In this document: piece after piece, positions 28,767 to 36,777 of the stretch
Layout: each line of letters begins with the position of its first letter
Position numbering within the stretch: the stretch's first letter is position 1
From: Cyanidium caldarium
Taxonomy: Eukaryota > Rhodophyta > Bangiophyceae > Cyanidiales > Cyanidiaceae
Assembly (NCBI GenBank): GCA_026184775.1
Contig: JANCYW010000006.1
Span: 124,001-188,000 of the forward strand
Direction of reading: 5' to 3'
Length of the DNA: 64,000 nt
Made by a program: the position numbers and the translations under genes
Notes under the pieces: model-generated
The model's database searches: none
Told to the model about the DNA's origin: nothing
Seen by the model: the letters and a program-made list of their open reading frames with translations, nothing else

Positions 28767-29702
28767 GAGGCAGAGATGTTAGGAGAGCCAATCAAGTCCG
28801 TGGGGAGGATCAGAAAGAGACGATCCAGCGGCCGAAAGTCGATGAGCGGGGCAGAGTGCTCGGTGCGTGGCCGAGAAAACGGTGTGCCGTGAGGTTTTGC
28901 GACCGTGCGATCCACACGTGGTGCGCGAAAACCGCCCTTCGGGCAGCAGCGCAAACTGCAACGGGCGCGGGTGCAACTTTGGACATCCGAGTGGGGAGTG
29001 CTGGGGGCAAGTGCGTGTCATTCTCGCCGTGGCCACCTCGGTAAGCGCCCGTTTCGCGCTCTCCTACACGCAAGGGGAGAAATGGACAGGGAACGAAGGC
29101 GTCCCAAGGTGACGCTTGGAGGTGGAGCACGAGAGGTAGTAGCGCGCGCGCGCGGACACTTTGCCGCGAGAATATCGATTCATGAAGCGTGACACCTGAT
29201 GAGAGTCCATTTTCCTTGGCCATCGTGTCTCCGGAACGGTGTGCGCGTGACCGCCATCCCGGACAAACCGGCGGCTGCTCCTCGTATGTTGGCCAGTGTC
29301 ACCCTCTCCCTTACACGCCATAGGTATCTGGGTACTTTTCGATACACCCGGCGACAGGCGTTCCCTATACAGGGTCAGCGAAACACGATGGAACTCGGAA
29401 TGCGCCGGCCTCCTCGTGTGCCCGCGCCTGAAAAGCGCCCCATGTCGTCCCTCCGCACCCGTTCTCCCGGGCATCGGCGGGATCGGAGCGCCATTTTCGA
29501 TCTCGCCGATGACGCTTGCGAGCGCACGCACACCCGCACGCACGTCGATGCGCGCTCGAGTTGCGCGCGGGACAGGCGCCGCATCGCGAAGGGTTCCCTC
29601 CGCTACGCGCACCCGAAATCGACCTTGTCGTCGTCGGCGGCGGGTACCGCAAGCGATCGCCAGCGCAACCACTTTCGTGCGTCCTCCATCTTATCTCATA
29701 AC
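28767..29702. other. Intergenic, divergent promoter region
   Basis: About 940 bp between the actin start and the secreted orphan. Open frames exist on both strands, but none has a recognisable domain, and the region reads like UTR and promoter. No tRNA-like or repeated structure seen. Confidence 0.55.
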
Positions 29703-30341
29703 ATGCGCGTCACGATCAAGTCTCTGATCGCTCTCCTCCTTGCCGTAACGCTGTGCACGGGCGTCGCCGCCGCCGTTCCACAGCCGGGGCCGGTTGCCCG
29801 CGATGCTGCCGAGGTGGAACGCCCGCTCGCGGACCGCATCACGTCGTCGAGTGGCAGTCGCGCGCTCACCACCAAGACATTCAACGTCACCCACACGCTG
29901 TTCACCTGGGACTCGGTGGTGCTCAACTGTAGCCGGACCCTGGTCACCTGCGAACAGGTGGAGCCCTACATATACCCGGTGTGCGAAGAGGTGAGCACCG
30001 ACGGCTGCAACTTTGAAGACCTGAACACCTACGCGCGCTTGCCGGCTACCGATACCACCTACTCGTTCTCCGCCAACGCGCTCAACTGGGGCAAGTACTA
30101 CTTGTCCTGCGTGAATGCGACGGTGAATTGCACGCGCTCACCATCTTCGTCGGCGGCGGCATTCCAATACAGCAAGTGCGTCGGCCGTCTGAACGTGTGC
30201 ATCCTGCTCAAGCAGCTGGCCGGTTCGGGTCATCCGTTGCACTTGGCCGCCATGGATCCGATGCCGTCGGTGCCAGAGTGGGAGGCGGTGAGACGCGATG
30301 TGCCGATGCCACTGGCGGATGACGGGTTCGGGCATCCGTGA
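29703..30341 (+). CDS. Secreted or cell-surface Cys-rich glycoprotein, orphan
   Basis: Not recognised. 212 aa from the ATG at 29703. Residues 1-26 are a textbook signal peptide: a short basic n-region with MRVTIK, hydrophobic core LIALLLAVTLCTGVAAA, cleavage likely near AAA-VP. The mature part has about eight cysteines (NCS, TCEQ, VCEE, GCNF, SCVN, NCT, KCVG, VCIL) and four N-glycosylation sequons (NVT, NCS, NAT, NCT), so secretion through the ER with disulphides is likely. There is no C-terminal hydrophobic anchor. The upstream frame is open, but the signal peptide fixes the start. It might be a cell-wall or extracellular-matrix protein. SurE follows 200 bp downstream on the same strand. Confidence 0.7.
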   Translation: MRVTIKSLIALLLAVTLCTGVAAAVPQPGPVARDAAEVERPLADRITSSSGSRALTTKTFNVTHTLFTWDSVVLNCSRTLVTCEQVEPYIYPVCEEVSTDGCNFEDLNTYARLPATDTTYSFSANALNWGKYYLSCVNATVNCTRSPSSSAAAFQYSKCVGRLNVCILLKQLAGSGHPLHLAAMDPMPSVPEWEAVRRDVPMPLADDGFGHP

Positions 30342-30540
30342 TAGACACAGGGCATGGCACAGGGAAAGTAGCGGCCGTCATCGGGAGGTCGACTCGTGGC
30401 GGGCGGGCATCGATCATGACCAGCCGAGACCGCGGCGAGGAGGGTGTGAATGCCTCCCGGCGGTTCGCCCGTTCACAGGGAGCAGAAAAATTTCAGTGAG
30501 ATGAACTTGATCCGTCCACGCTATCTTGTGACGTAAGACT

Positions 30541-31881
30541 ATGGACGAGAACCGTCCTCGTCTCTGGTCTGCGAGATGCGCACGCCTCCTGCACCCCAGC
30601 CACCACCTCCCGCCACACGCGTTCCGCAATCCGACGTCACCGCGTCGCACGCGTCGCTGCGGCCGGCGTTCCGGCTCCACCAGTCCGTACTTGTCGCGGC
30701 GGTGCATGACTTTCGTCTTGTGTGCGTGGCCAAGCACTCATCCACGTGGCCGTCAGCAGCAGCACTGCTCGGTGACGCGCGCCGTCCGGCGCCCACTGCA
30801 CCGCCTTCAGATGAGCGTCGACGCGGCCGCCGAGGCGCTCAGGCGACCGCAGCGGCCGTGCATCCTCCTCACCAACGATGACGGGGTGGATTCACCGCTG
30901 TTACTCAAGCTGGCACACACGCTGCGATCCGACTACCCGATGGAGGTGGTGGTGGTGGCACCCAAGAGCAATCAGTCCGCGTGCAGCCACCGGCTGACGC
31001 TGGCGACGCCGATGGAACTGCGGCGGCGTGACGATCTGGGCGACGACGTCTACTCGCTGGACGGTTCACCAGCCGACTGTGTCATCACCGGCACCGAACC
31101 GGACGGAGTGTTGTCGCGGTTGAACCGGGTGGCCACACTGGTGGTCTCTGGTCCGAATATCGGCCCCAACTTGGCGCAGGACGTGTTGCACAGCGGCACG
31201 TTTTCGGGCGCGCGACAAGCCGGCTTTTACGGCGTGCCGTCGATGGCGTGCAGTCTGGCCGGCCGCCTCATGGATGACGATGCGCAACAGCGGTGCGTGC
31301 GCGGTGCCGCCTATCTGGTGTCGGTGCTGGCGCGGGCACTGCCGGTGTGTGCGCTGAATCACGGCCGGCCGCAACCGCGGCGAGTGGCGCATCACGACCG
31401 AGATGGCGTCCGGGTGCGCAATGCTGACAGCGACGTCACCAATTTGAAGGATGCGGCGATGACCATGCCGCGCACCCTGGATCTGGTGTGGGACGCGTTT
31501 GCGCACGGCGACCTGCTGCTCAACGTGAACATTCCGGATCGGTGGGCGTGGGGCCGGTGGCGCACCACCCATCTGGGTGCCATATTTTATCGCGATATTT
31601 TCCGCACGCAGGCTTCGGGCGACGCGGACGGGGTGGAGCTGGTGACCATCGGTGCGCACGGCCGTATGGAGCCGATGTTCGACTTTGTCAATTCGGACGT
31701 GGCTGCCGTTCAGGAGGGCTACGCCAGCGTGACCACGTTGCAGACGTGGCCGGAGACGCATCCGTTGCAGGCCAATGCGGCGGTGGTGCAGGCCATGGCG
31801 CTGCCCGACCCGCGTTGGGGTCTGCCGCACTGGATCACCAGCAAGAGCAGCGAGGAGCGCCTGGCCGGCAAGCGGGAATGA
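30541..31881 (+). CDS. SurE-family 5'/3'-nucleotidase (survival protein E)
   Basis: Metal-dependent nucleoside monophosphatase. Motifs: LLTNDDGVDSPLL with the metal-binding Asp pair, VVAPKSNQSACSHRLTL, SLDGSPADCVITG, and SGPNIGPNLAQDVLHSGTFSGARQAGFYGVPSMACSL, the SurE signature including the metal-ligand Asn. After the conserved N-terminal domain come LDLVWDAFAHGDLLLNVNIP and a long C-terminal region with DFVNSDVAAVQEGYASVTTL, as in plant SurE proteins. 446 aa from the first ATG (30541). The leader is Arg/Ser/His-rich and may be an organellar targeting peptide. ATGs at 30706 and 30811 would shorten it to about 391 and 356 aa. The stop lies 9 bp from the stop of the convergent coiled-coil orphan. 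Confidence 0.9.
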   Translation: MDENRPRLWSARCARLLHPSHHLPPHAFRNPTSPRRTRRCGRRSGSTSPYLSRRCMTFVLCAWPSTHPRGRQQQHCSVTRAVRRPLHRLQMSVDAAAEALRRPQRPCILLTNDDGVDSPLLLKLAHTLRSDYPMEVVVVAPKSNQSACSHRLTLATPMELRRRDDLGDDVYSLDGSPADCVITGTEPDGVLSRLNRVATLVVSGPNIGPNLAQDVLHSGTFSGARQAGFYGVPSMACSLAGRLMDDDAQQRCVRGAAYLVSVLARALPVCALNHGRPQPRRVAHHDRDGVRVRNADSDVTNLKDAAMTMPRTLDLVWDAFAHGDLLLNVNIPDRWAWGRWRTTHLGAIFYRDIFRTQASGDADGVELVTIGAHGRMEPMFDFVNSDVAAVQEGYASVTTLQTWPETHPLQANAAVVQAMALPDPRWGLPHWITSKSSEERLAGKRE

Positions 31882-31890
31882 CCGTGGGCA

Positions 31891-32922
31891 TCAGAGTCGA
31901 TCGAGGCGGTTGCAAATATCCCGCAGACACCGTCCACTGGAGGAAGTGCACGAGGCCGGACTGGCTGATAAGGGGTCATCGGCAACGCCTTTGAGGGCTG
32001 TGTCGTTGCGGATGCCGGCGACCGATGACGCCTCATCGGAAAGGTGTCGCGAGGACTCGGCGCCACGGCTGACCGGCGGCCGTGACGCCTCCCCTCTGGA
32101 ATATACCAGTGACTGCTGCTGCAGCATCGATATCAGCGCCTGCACATTCTCCGACGAGGCGACATCGCGCTCGAGCACGCGCTGCAGCTCGTCGATGACA
32201 CTGCACATCCAGTGCATTTTGGTTTCTTGCTGCTGATGCTCGGTGTGGTAGTCGAGGATGGTGGCGTGCGCCGCCTCCAGCGCCTCCATCAGTGATTCGA
32301 CCACCGGCTGCTCCCTGTGCGTGCCCGTATTTGCCTTGAGCGCCTCGCACTGAGCGCGCCAGGTGTCCGCGTCGCGCCGAGCGGCCTGGCACTGAGCCTC
32401 TCGCTCGGCGGTTTGTCGCACCAGCTGCTCTCGCTCTGCTTGCAGCTGAGCGACTTGTCGAGTTTGCTCTAGGTAGTGTTCCCGCCACACTCGCTCGGGC
32501 GGTCTGTCGTCGCCCGTCCCGGTGTTGGGCGGCTCCAGTAGTATAGGAACGGAGGATGCGTTCCGACCGCGCTCGCCGATATCGCGCAACATCGTCTCGA
32601 TCGCGGGCTCGCTCCCTCCGACCACCCGCTTGGTGCGCAACACTTCGCGCAACACGTCGGCGTATGCACACCGGCCTGTGCAGCCTTCGACGATTCCCGG
32701 CAGTGGTGTCGTGAAAGCAGCGCTGCTAGTCATCCGCTCTAGCAGTCCGCGGTATCGGCGTCGCAGCCGCGAGTACTGCAGCTCGGTGTCCACCAGACGA
32801 CGGCACAACACCGACACCACCTGAAAGTGCAGCGCCACCCGCGCCCGGGCCGACGACCATGCGTCCTTGACAGCAGCGGGCCTCTCCACAAGCAGACTCT
32901 CCGGGACACCCGAATGGGTCAT
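31891..32922 (-). CDS. Coiled-coil orphan protein
   Basis: Not recognised. 343 aa from the ATG at 32922. The N-terminal part (about 1-100) is helical with Arg-rich amphipathic segments (RRLVDTELQYSRLRRRYRGLLERM). A low-complexity Pro/Gly linker follows, then a strong coiled coil of about 130 residues (YLEQTRQVAQLQAEREQLVRQ... through ...ISMLQQQ) with heptad Leu/Val spacing and high Gln/Glu/Arg. The C-terminal 70 residues are Ser-rich and probably disordered. It may be a cytoskeletal or centrosome-like structural protein, but that is only compositional. Convergent with SurE. Confidence 0.6.
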   Translation of the reverse strand: MTHSGVPESLLVERPAAVKDAWSSARARVALHFQVVSVLCRRLVDTELQYSRLRRRYRGLLERMTSSAAFTTPLPGIVEGCTGRCAYADVLREVLRTKRVVGGSEPAIETMLRDIGERGRNASSVPILLEPPNTGTGDDRPPERVWREHYLEQTRQVAQLQAEREQLVRQTAEREAQCQAARRDADTWRAQCEALKANTGTHREQPVVESLMEALEAAHATILDYHTEHQQQETKMHWMCSVIDELQRVLERDVASSENVQALISMLQQQSLVYSRGEASRPPVSRGAESSRHLSDEASSVAGIRNDTALKGVADDPLSASPASCTSSSGRCLRDICNRLDRL

Positions 32923-33467
32923 GGCGGCGGGTGGAGGTGATGAATTGCCGGCCAGGACCAGCTGTCCCGACCCGTTCCCGCACGCACGCACGCACGAGAA
33001 CCCGAGAACCGCGCGTTCCCGGTGCGAATTTGAAAACGGGAAGGCGGCAATGGGAGGGCGCGGCAAGACCAGAGAGAGAGAGAGAGACAGAGAGAAGAGA
33101 GCAGGGGGTGCACAAGAGGGTGGCCGGAAGGAGAAGTGGAAAAGAGTGAGAGTGTGTTGTCGTGTTGGGGTGCAGGATGCTCGTGGTAGGTTCAAGGCAC
33201 GGGTTAAGACGAGACGAGGTCGTGTGGTAGGGGCCAAGTACTCGTGCAACCCCCTGAAACTGCGGTGACACTTCTCTCCATTCCGGTATATGCCCGTGTC
33301 GCCTCTTGCTGACCCGACTGGGTCGTGCAGACGCCTCAACCTCCCGGATCTCCTCCCGAGACTGCCCGCCGATGCATTCGCCGCCACGTTCCCGTCAAGC
33401 TGCACGCACACGCGCACGCTTTCATCTCGTCGCGCCCCGCCGGCATTTTCGCGGTTGACTCCCCTTC
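32923..33467. other. Intergenic, divergent promoter region with a GA microsatellite
   Basis: Between the coiled-coil orphan and the DUF423 protein. Contains a GA-rich tract (about 33071-33100) and a short CGCA repeat near 32981-32997. The minus-strand frame of the orphan stays open upstream, but its composition looks non-coding. No gene recognised. Confidence 0.55.
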
Positions 33468-33845
33468 ATGCTGCCATTCCTCTCCACAGCGGCGGCGGTG
33501 CAGCGGCTGGCGGGAGCGTCGGGAGCGCTGGCGGTGGCGTTGGGCGCGTTCGGGGCGCACGGCCTGCAAAAGCGGGTGGCCGATCCGCGGCTGTTCAAGT
33601 CGTGGGAGACCGGCGCCTCGTATCACCTGGCGCACTCGGTGGCGTTGGGGTTGGCGGCGCATGGTGGTGCCATCGGGGCCAAGCCGGCGCGGCTGGCGGC
33701 AGCCTGCTTCACCGCCGGTATTGCGCTCTTCTCCGGCTCGCTCTACGCCATGACCCTGACCGGCAACCGCCAGCTGGGTGCTATCACGCCGTTCGGCGGC
33801 GCCGCGTTTATCCTGGGCTGGCTGGCGCTGGCCGCTCGCAAATAA
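33468..33845 (+). CDS. DUF423/TMEM256-like small membrane protein
   Basis: 125 aa, four predicted TM helices. The motif GALAVALGAFGAHGLQKR, then SWETGASYHLAHSVAL, and GIALFSGSLYAMTLTGNRQLGAITPFGGAAFILGWLAL identify the DUF423 family (bacterial YgdD/YwdK, animal TMEM256). Members are small inner-membrane or mitochondrial membrane proteins of unknown biochemical function. The length equals the family's and the ATG at 33468 is correctly placed. Convergent with the PLP homeostasis gene, 23 bp apart. Confidence 0.9.
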   Translation: MLPFLSTAAAVQRLAGASGALAVALGAFGAHGLQKRVADPRLFKSWETGASYHLAHSVALGLAAHGGAIGAKPARLAAACFTAGIALFSGSLYAMTLTGNRQLGAITPFGGAAFILGWLALAARK

Positions 33846-33868
33846 GCAGCGCGGCGTGTTTATATTCC

Positions 33869-34690
33869 TCAGTGGTAAACGCGCGCCCCGAAGATGACCG
33901 AGCCAACGCGCACGTTGGTGCTGCCCATGCGCACGGCCGCCTCGAAGTCATCGCTCATGCCCATGCTCAACTCCAGCGGCCGCGCCACCGCCGCTGACGC
34001 CTCCTGCTCCAACACCGCCTGTACCCGCTCGCGCGTCTCCCGCAACAGTCGAAACGCCGCCGGCTCGTCGCTGTCGTCGGGCGCGCCGATGGTCATCAGC
34101 CCGAGCAGATGCAGCGCCGGACACTCGGTCGCAATGTATCGCGCCAGCTCCGGCGCCTGCTCGGGCGACACGCCCGCTTTGTTGGCCTCGCCACTGGTGT
34201 TCACTTGCACCATCACGTTCAGCCGGCTGTCCGGCCCGCGCAACTCCCCCACCAACCGGTTCAGCGTCGACGCCACCTTGGCGCGGTCCACGCTCTCCAC
34301 ACACCACACGTTCGGCACCGAGAGGAGTGAGCGCGCCTTGTTGGTCTGCAGGTGCCCGATAAAATGCCACCGCAGCGACTCGGGCAGTTGCCGCGCCTTG
34401 TCCACCAACTCTTGGACGTAGTTTTCCCCGAAATGCACCTGCCCCGACTCGAAAGCCTCCTGTATCAAAGCGGCGGGTTTGGTCTTGCCGACTGCGACGA
34501 GTCGCACCGTCTCCGGTGATCGCCCTACCCGTTGCGCCGCTGAGGCGATGCGGTTGCGCACCGACTGCAGTCGGTCGGCTATGCCGGTGTTGCTGGTCAT
34601 TGCAGAGGCACGAATAGAGCGGGACGATCGTTGAAAGCGTCCCGGAAGGGTCAGCAAGGTGAATGAGATGCCGCGATGGAGTGAACCCAT
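33869..34690 (-). CDS. Pyridoxal phosphate homeostasis protein (YggS/PLPBP/PROSC family)
   Basis: PLP-binding single-domain TIM-barrel protein that buffers free pyridoxal phosphate. Landmarks: LVAVGKTKPAALIQEAFESG with the PLP Schiff-base lysine (K69), FGENYVQELVDKA, LRWHFIGHLQTNKAR, VNTSGEANKAGV, LLGLMTIGAP, LSMGMSDDFEAAVRMGSTNVRVGSVIFGAR. 273 aa from the ATG at 34690. The first 30 residues (MGSLHRGISF...RSIRASA) are basic, Ser-rich and acid-free, consistent with mitochondrial targeting. An internal ATG at 34600 would give the cytosolic form. Divergent from the Cys/His-domain orphan. Confidence 0.95.
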   Translation of the reverse strand: MGSLHRGISFTLLTLPGRFQRSSRSIRASAMTSNTGIADRLQSVRNRIASAAQRVGRSPETVRLVAVGKTKPAALIQEAFESGQVHFGENYVQELVDKARQLPESLRWHFIGHLQTNKARSLLSVPNVWCVESVDRAKVASTLNRLVGELRGPDSRLNVMVQVNTSGEANKAGVSPEQAPELARYIATECPALHLLGLMTIGAPDDSDEPAAFRLLRETRERVQAVLEQEASAAVARPLELSMGMSDDFEAAVRMGSTNVRVGSVIFGARVYH

Positions 34691-35229
34691 GACCGGGCCA
34701 GCACAGGTCGAGGGGCAAAGCGTCAGCTGATCCTACGCTCTGTCCACAGGCTCCGTCCCAGAAGCGCACCGTTCAGTCCTCATCTGCCACCTCTGGTGTG
34801 GGCCCTTGCGAAACGCGTCGACAGGGCGCCCGGGGTGGACGGCACGCAAAACCCGATCGGTCCGCGCGGCAGTGTTCGCGTCGCGTTCCGCTGCGGGCGC
34901 TCGACGGGCGCGTTGGGAACCACCAGAGGGAGCCGACTCTGCGCGGCCCTCTCGGTTGCCAAGTCCGTTACACAGGCTTGGCAGAAGTAGCAACTCCGTG
35001 CGTGACCGGCTCTCTGTGTCGAGGTGACGATTTTACGGCAGTTGTGCACCCACACCCGACGGCGCCGGTGCCGCGGTCGGGACCACCGGTTCAGGCGGTT
35101 GGCGGTTGGAACGGTCGCGCGACGCGCCCTCCCGCCCCGTCTCCACCGTCTTCTCGGTGCCCTTCACTACGCTCACCACCGTGCCGCACCGCATCCCAAC
35201 GCTTCACGTGCCGAGGACCCTTCCCGCCG
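34691..35229. other. Intergenic, divergent promoter region
   Basis: Between PLPBP and the Cys/His-domain orphan. The plus-strand frame of the orphan stays open here, but has no ATG before 35230. Nothing else recognised. Confidence 0.55.
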
Positions 35230-36699
35230 ATGCCGCGTGGCTCCCGCGCCCCACCGCGTGACCCGATGCGCAGCACGTCACCGCGCACCACCGCGGAGCT
35301 GGAGACGGAGTTTCTCAATCTAGACGGAGAGGAGGAGGTGTTATTAGGGCGCGAGCGGGATGGGGACGCGACGGTGGCATCGAGTGAGACGCACCGTGCT
35401 CGGCCCGAGCCGCCCAACGGGATTCCGGGCGAGGGCGACGCGCGCCGCAGCCCGGCCGACTACGAGCTCTTCTTCGGGGCGGACGAACGACCGGCGCCGA
35501 CGGGCAGCCGTGGCGGGTCCAGCAAAGCGGCGCACTTGGGCAACGCCGAGTTGGCGGGTGGAGCGGCGGCCACGTCCGCCTCGGGCGCCAGCGGCGGCGC
35601 GGCCATCGCGGATAACGCTTACGGTGCGCTGGGCGGCCGGCGTTTGCGGCCGCGACATGACAGCGAGCGTGCCGACGCCGCCTCCCATCGCGCGGATGCG
35701 CGCGAGCCACTGCCGGCGGCCGGTTGGCACACTGGTCCGGCCTCTGCAACGACAGACGGCGGCAGCTCGGCCGCCCATCGCGATTCATCGCGGCGACATC
35801 TCAACCCCGCGCTGCCGTACGCGTATCATGGTGAACCAGACACCGATTCTTCGCACACGCTGCGAAAACGGCGACGGAGAAAGACGCCGCTGGAGCTGCA
35901 CATCGAGTGCTCTGAGTGTGGCGGAGACAACGCCCACAAACCCATCTGCACCGCCTGTCGCCAGCGCCACCACCGCATGATGCAGCAGAGCGACGATCGG
36001 AATTGCCAATGGGGCGAACACTGTCGCATCTGCAGCCGCCGCAAGCAGCGGCGCGGGGGTGGTGGAGGCGCCGCGAACGGGGCACCGAGCACATCTGGCG
36101 GTGCGGCGTTGCAGACGGCGTCAGTGACCGACGATGCGTTGGATGGCGACCTGAGCGCCGCGGCCGCTGCCGCTGCCTCGCTGTTACACCCCGACGATGC
36201 GGCGTATGCGGACGCGGAATTTGCCGAATTGCACGCCACCGGCAGCAGCCATTCGGGTGACATTTCAGCGGTCGCCAGCACGCGACGTCGTGGCGGACGC
36301 CGACCGGCCACCGACACTGTCGTCAAACACGAACACTGTCGCGACTGCAAAACCAACCAGGTGTGTGCGGCGTGCCGCCAGCGACACAGCCGCATGATGA
36401 AGAACCACAACCGAGTGTGTCAATGGGGCGGTGTGTGTCGCTTGTGTCAGGGCGAGCGCGGACGACGGGAGGTGTTCGCCGAAGAGCAGCAGCCGGAAGC
36501 GACCGCCAGCGCTGCACCGACGCGGCGTGCCGACTATCGACCCGGGAATACCGCCGCGGCCGCCGAACCGTGGCGCAACGTGGACCGCAACGCGCTCTAT
36601 AGCGCCGAGCAGCCACTGGAGGAGGACGAGGCACCGGTGTCGGAGATTATGGCCGCGGCCACCGCGCGCCTAGCCTCCAACACCACTGAACACCGATGA
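35230..36699 (+). CDS. Orphan protein with a duplicated Cys/His (zinc-binding-like) domain
   Basis: Not recognised; the most interesting orphan in the window. 489 aa from the first in-frame ATG. Residues 1-200 are low complexity with acidic clusters (ETEFLNLDGEEEV). A basic patch (RKRRRRK) leads into domain 1 (C227, C230, C240, C243, H247, C259, C265, C268). About 100 Ala/Ser/Gly residues and a second basic patch (RRRGGRR) precede domain 2 (C370, C373, C379, C382, H386, C397, C403, C406). Both copies share C-x2-C, CxACRQRHxRMM, CQWGxxCRxC. Eight ligands per copy could hold two zinc ions in a C4HC3 order, but the spacing matches neither RING nor PHD as I know them. The basic patches suggest nuclear location or nucleic-acid binding (inference). 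Convergent with Listerin, 78 bp apart. Confidence 0.75.
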   Translation: MPRGSRAPPRDPMRSTSPRTTAELETEFLNLDGEEEVLLGRERDGDATVASSETHRARPEPPNGIPGEGDARRSPADYELFFGADERPAPTGSRGGSSKAAHLGNAELAGGAAATSASGASGGAAIADNAYGALGGRRLRPRHDSERADAASHRADAREPLPAAGWHTGPASATTDGGSSAAHRDSSRRHLNPALPYAYHGEPDTDSSHTLRKRRRRKTPLELHIECSECGGDNAHKPICTACRQRHHRMMQQSDDRNCQWGEHCRICSRRKQRRGGGGGAANGAPSTSGGAALQTASVTDDALDGDLSAAAAAAASLLHPDDAAYADAEFAELHATGSSHSGDISAVASTRRRGGRRPATDTVVKHEHCRDCKTNQVCAACRQRHSRMMKNHNRVCQWGGVCRLCQGERGRREVFAEEQQPEATASAAPTRRADYRPGNTAAAAEPWRNVDRNALYSAEQPLEEDEAPVSEIMAAATARLASNTTEHR

Positions 36700-36777
36700 G
36701 ACGCGAGGAGCAACTGACAGCTGCCACTTTACGCTGTCCGCGCACCGGTCGTCGCGCCCGACACACCATCACACGCC

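Noticed and set aside
27615-28892. 425-aa open frame antisense to actin
   Set aside because: Composition typical of an antisense shadow; the minus-strand actin explains the conservation.
34798-35229. Upstream extension of the Cys/His-domain orphan
   Set aside because: It has no ATG and the composition resembles promoter sequence.
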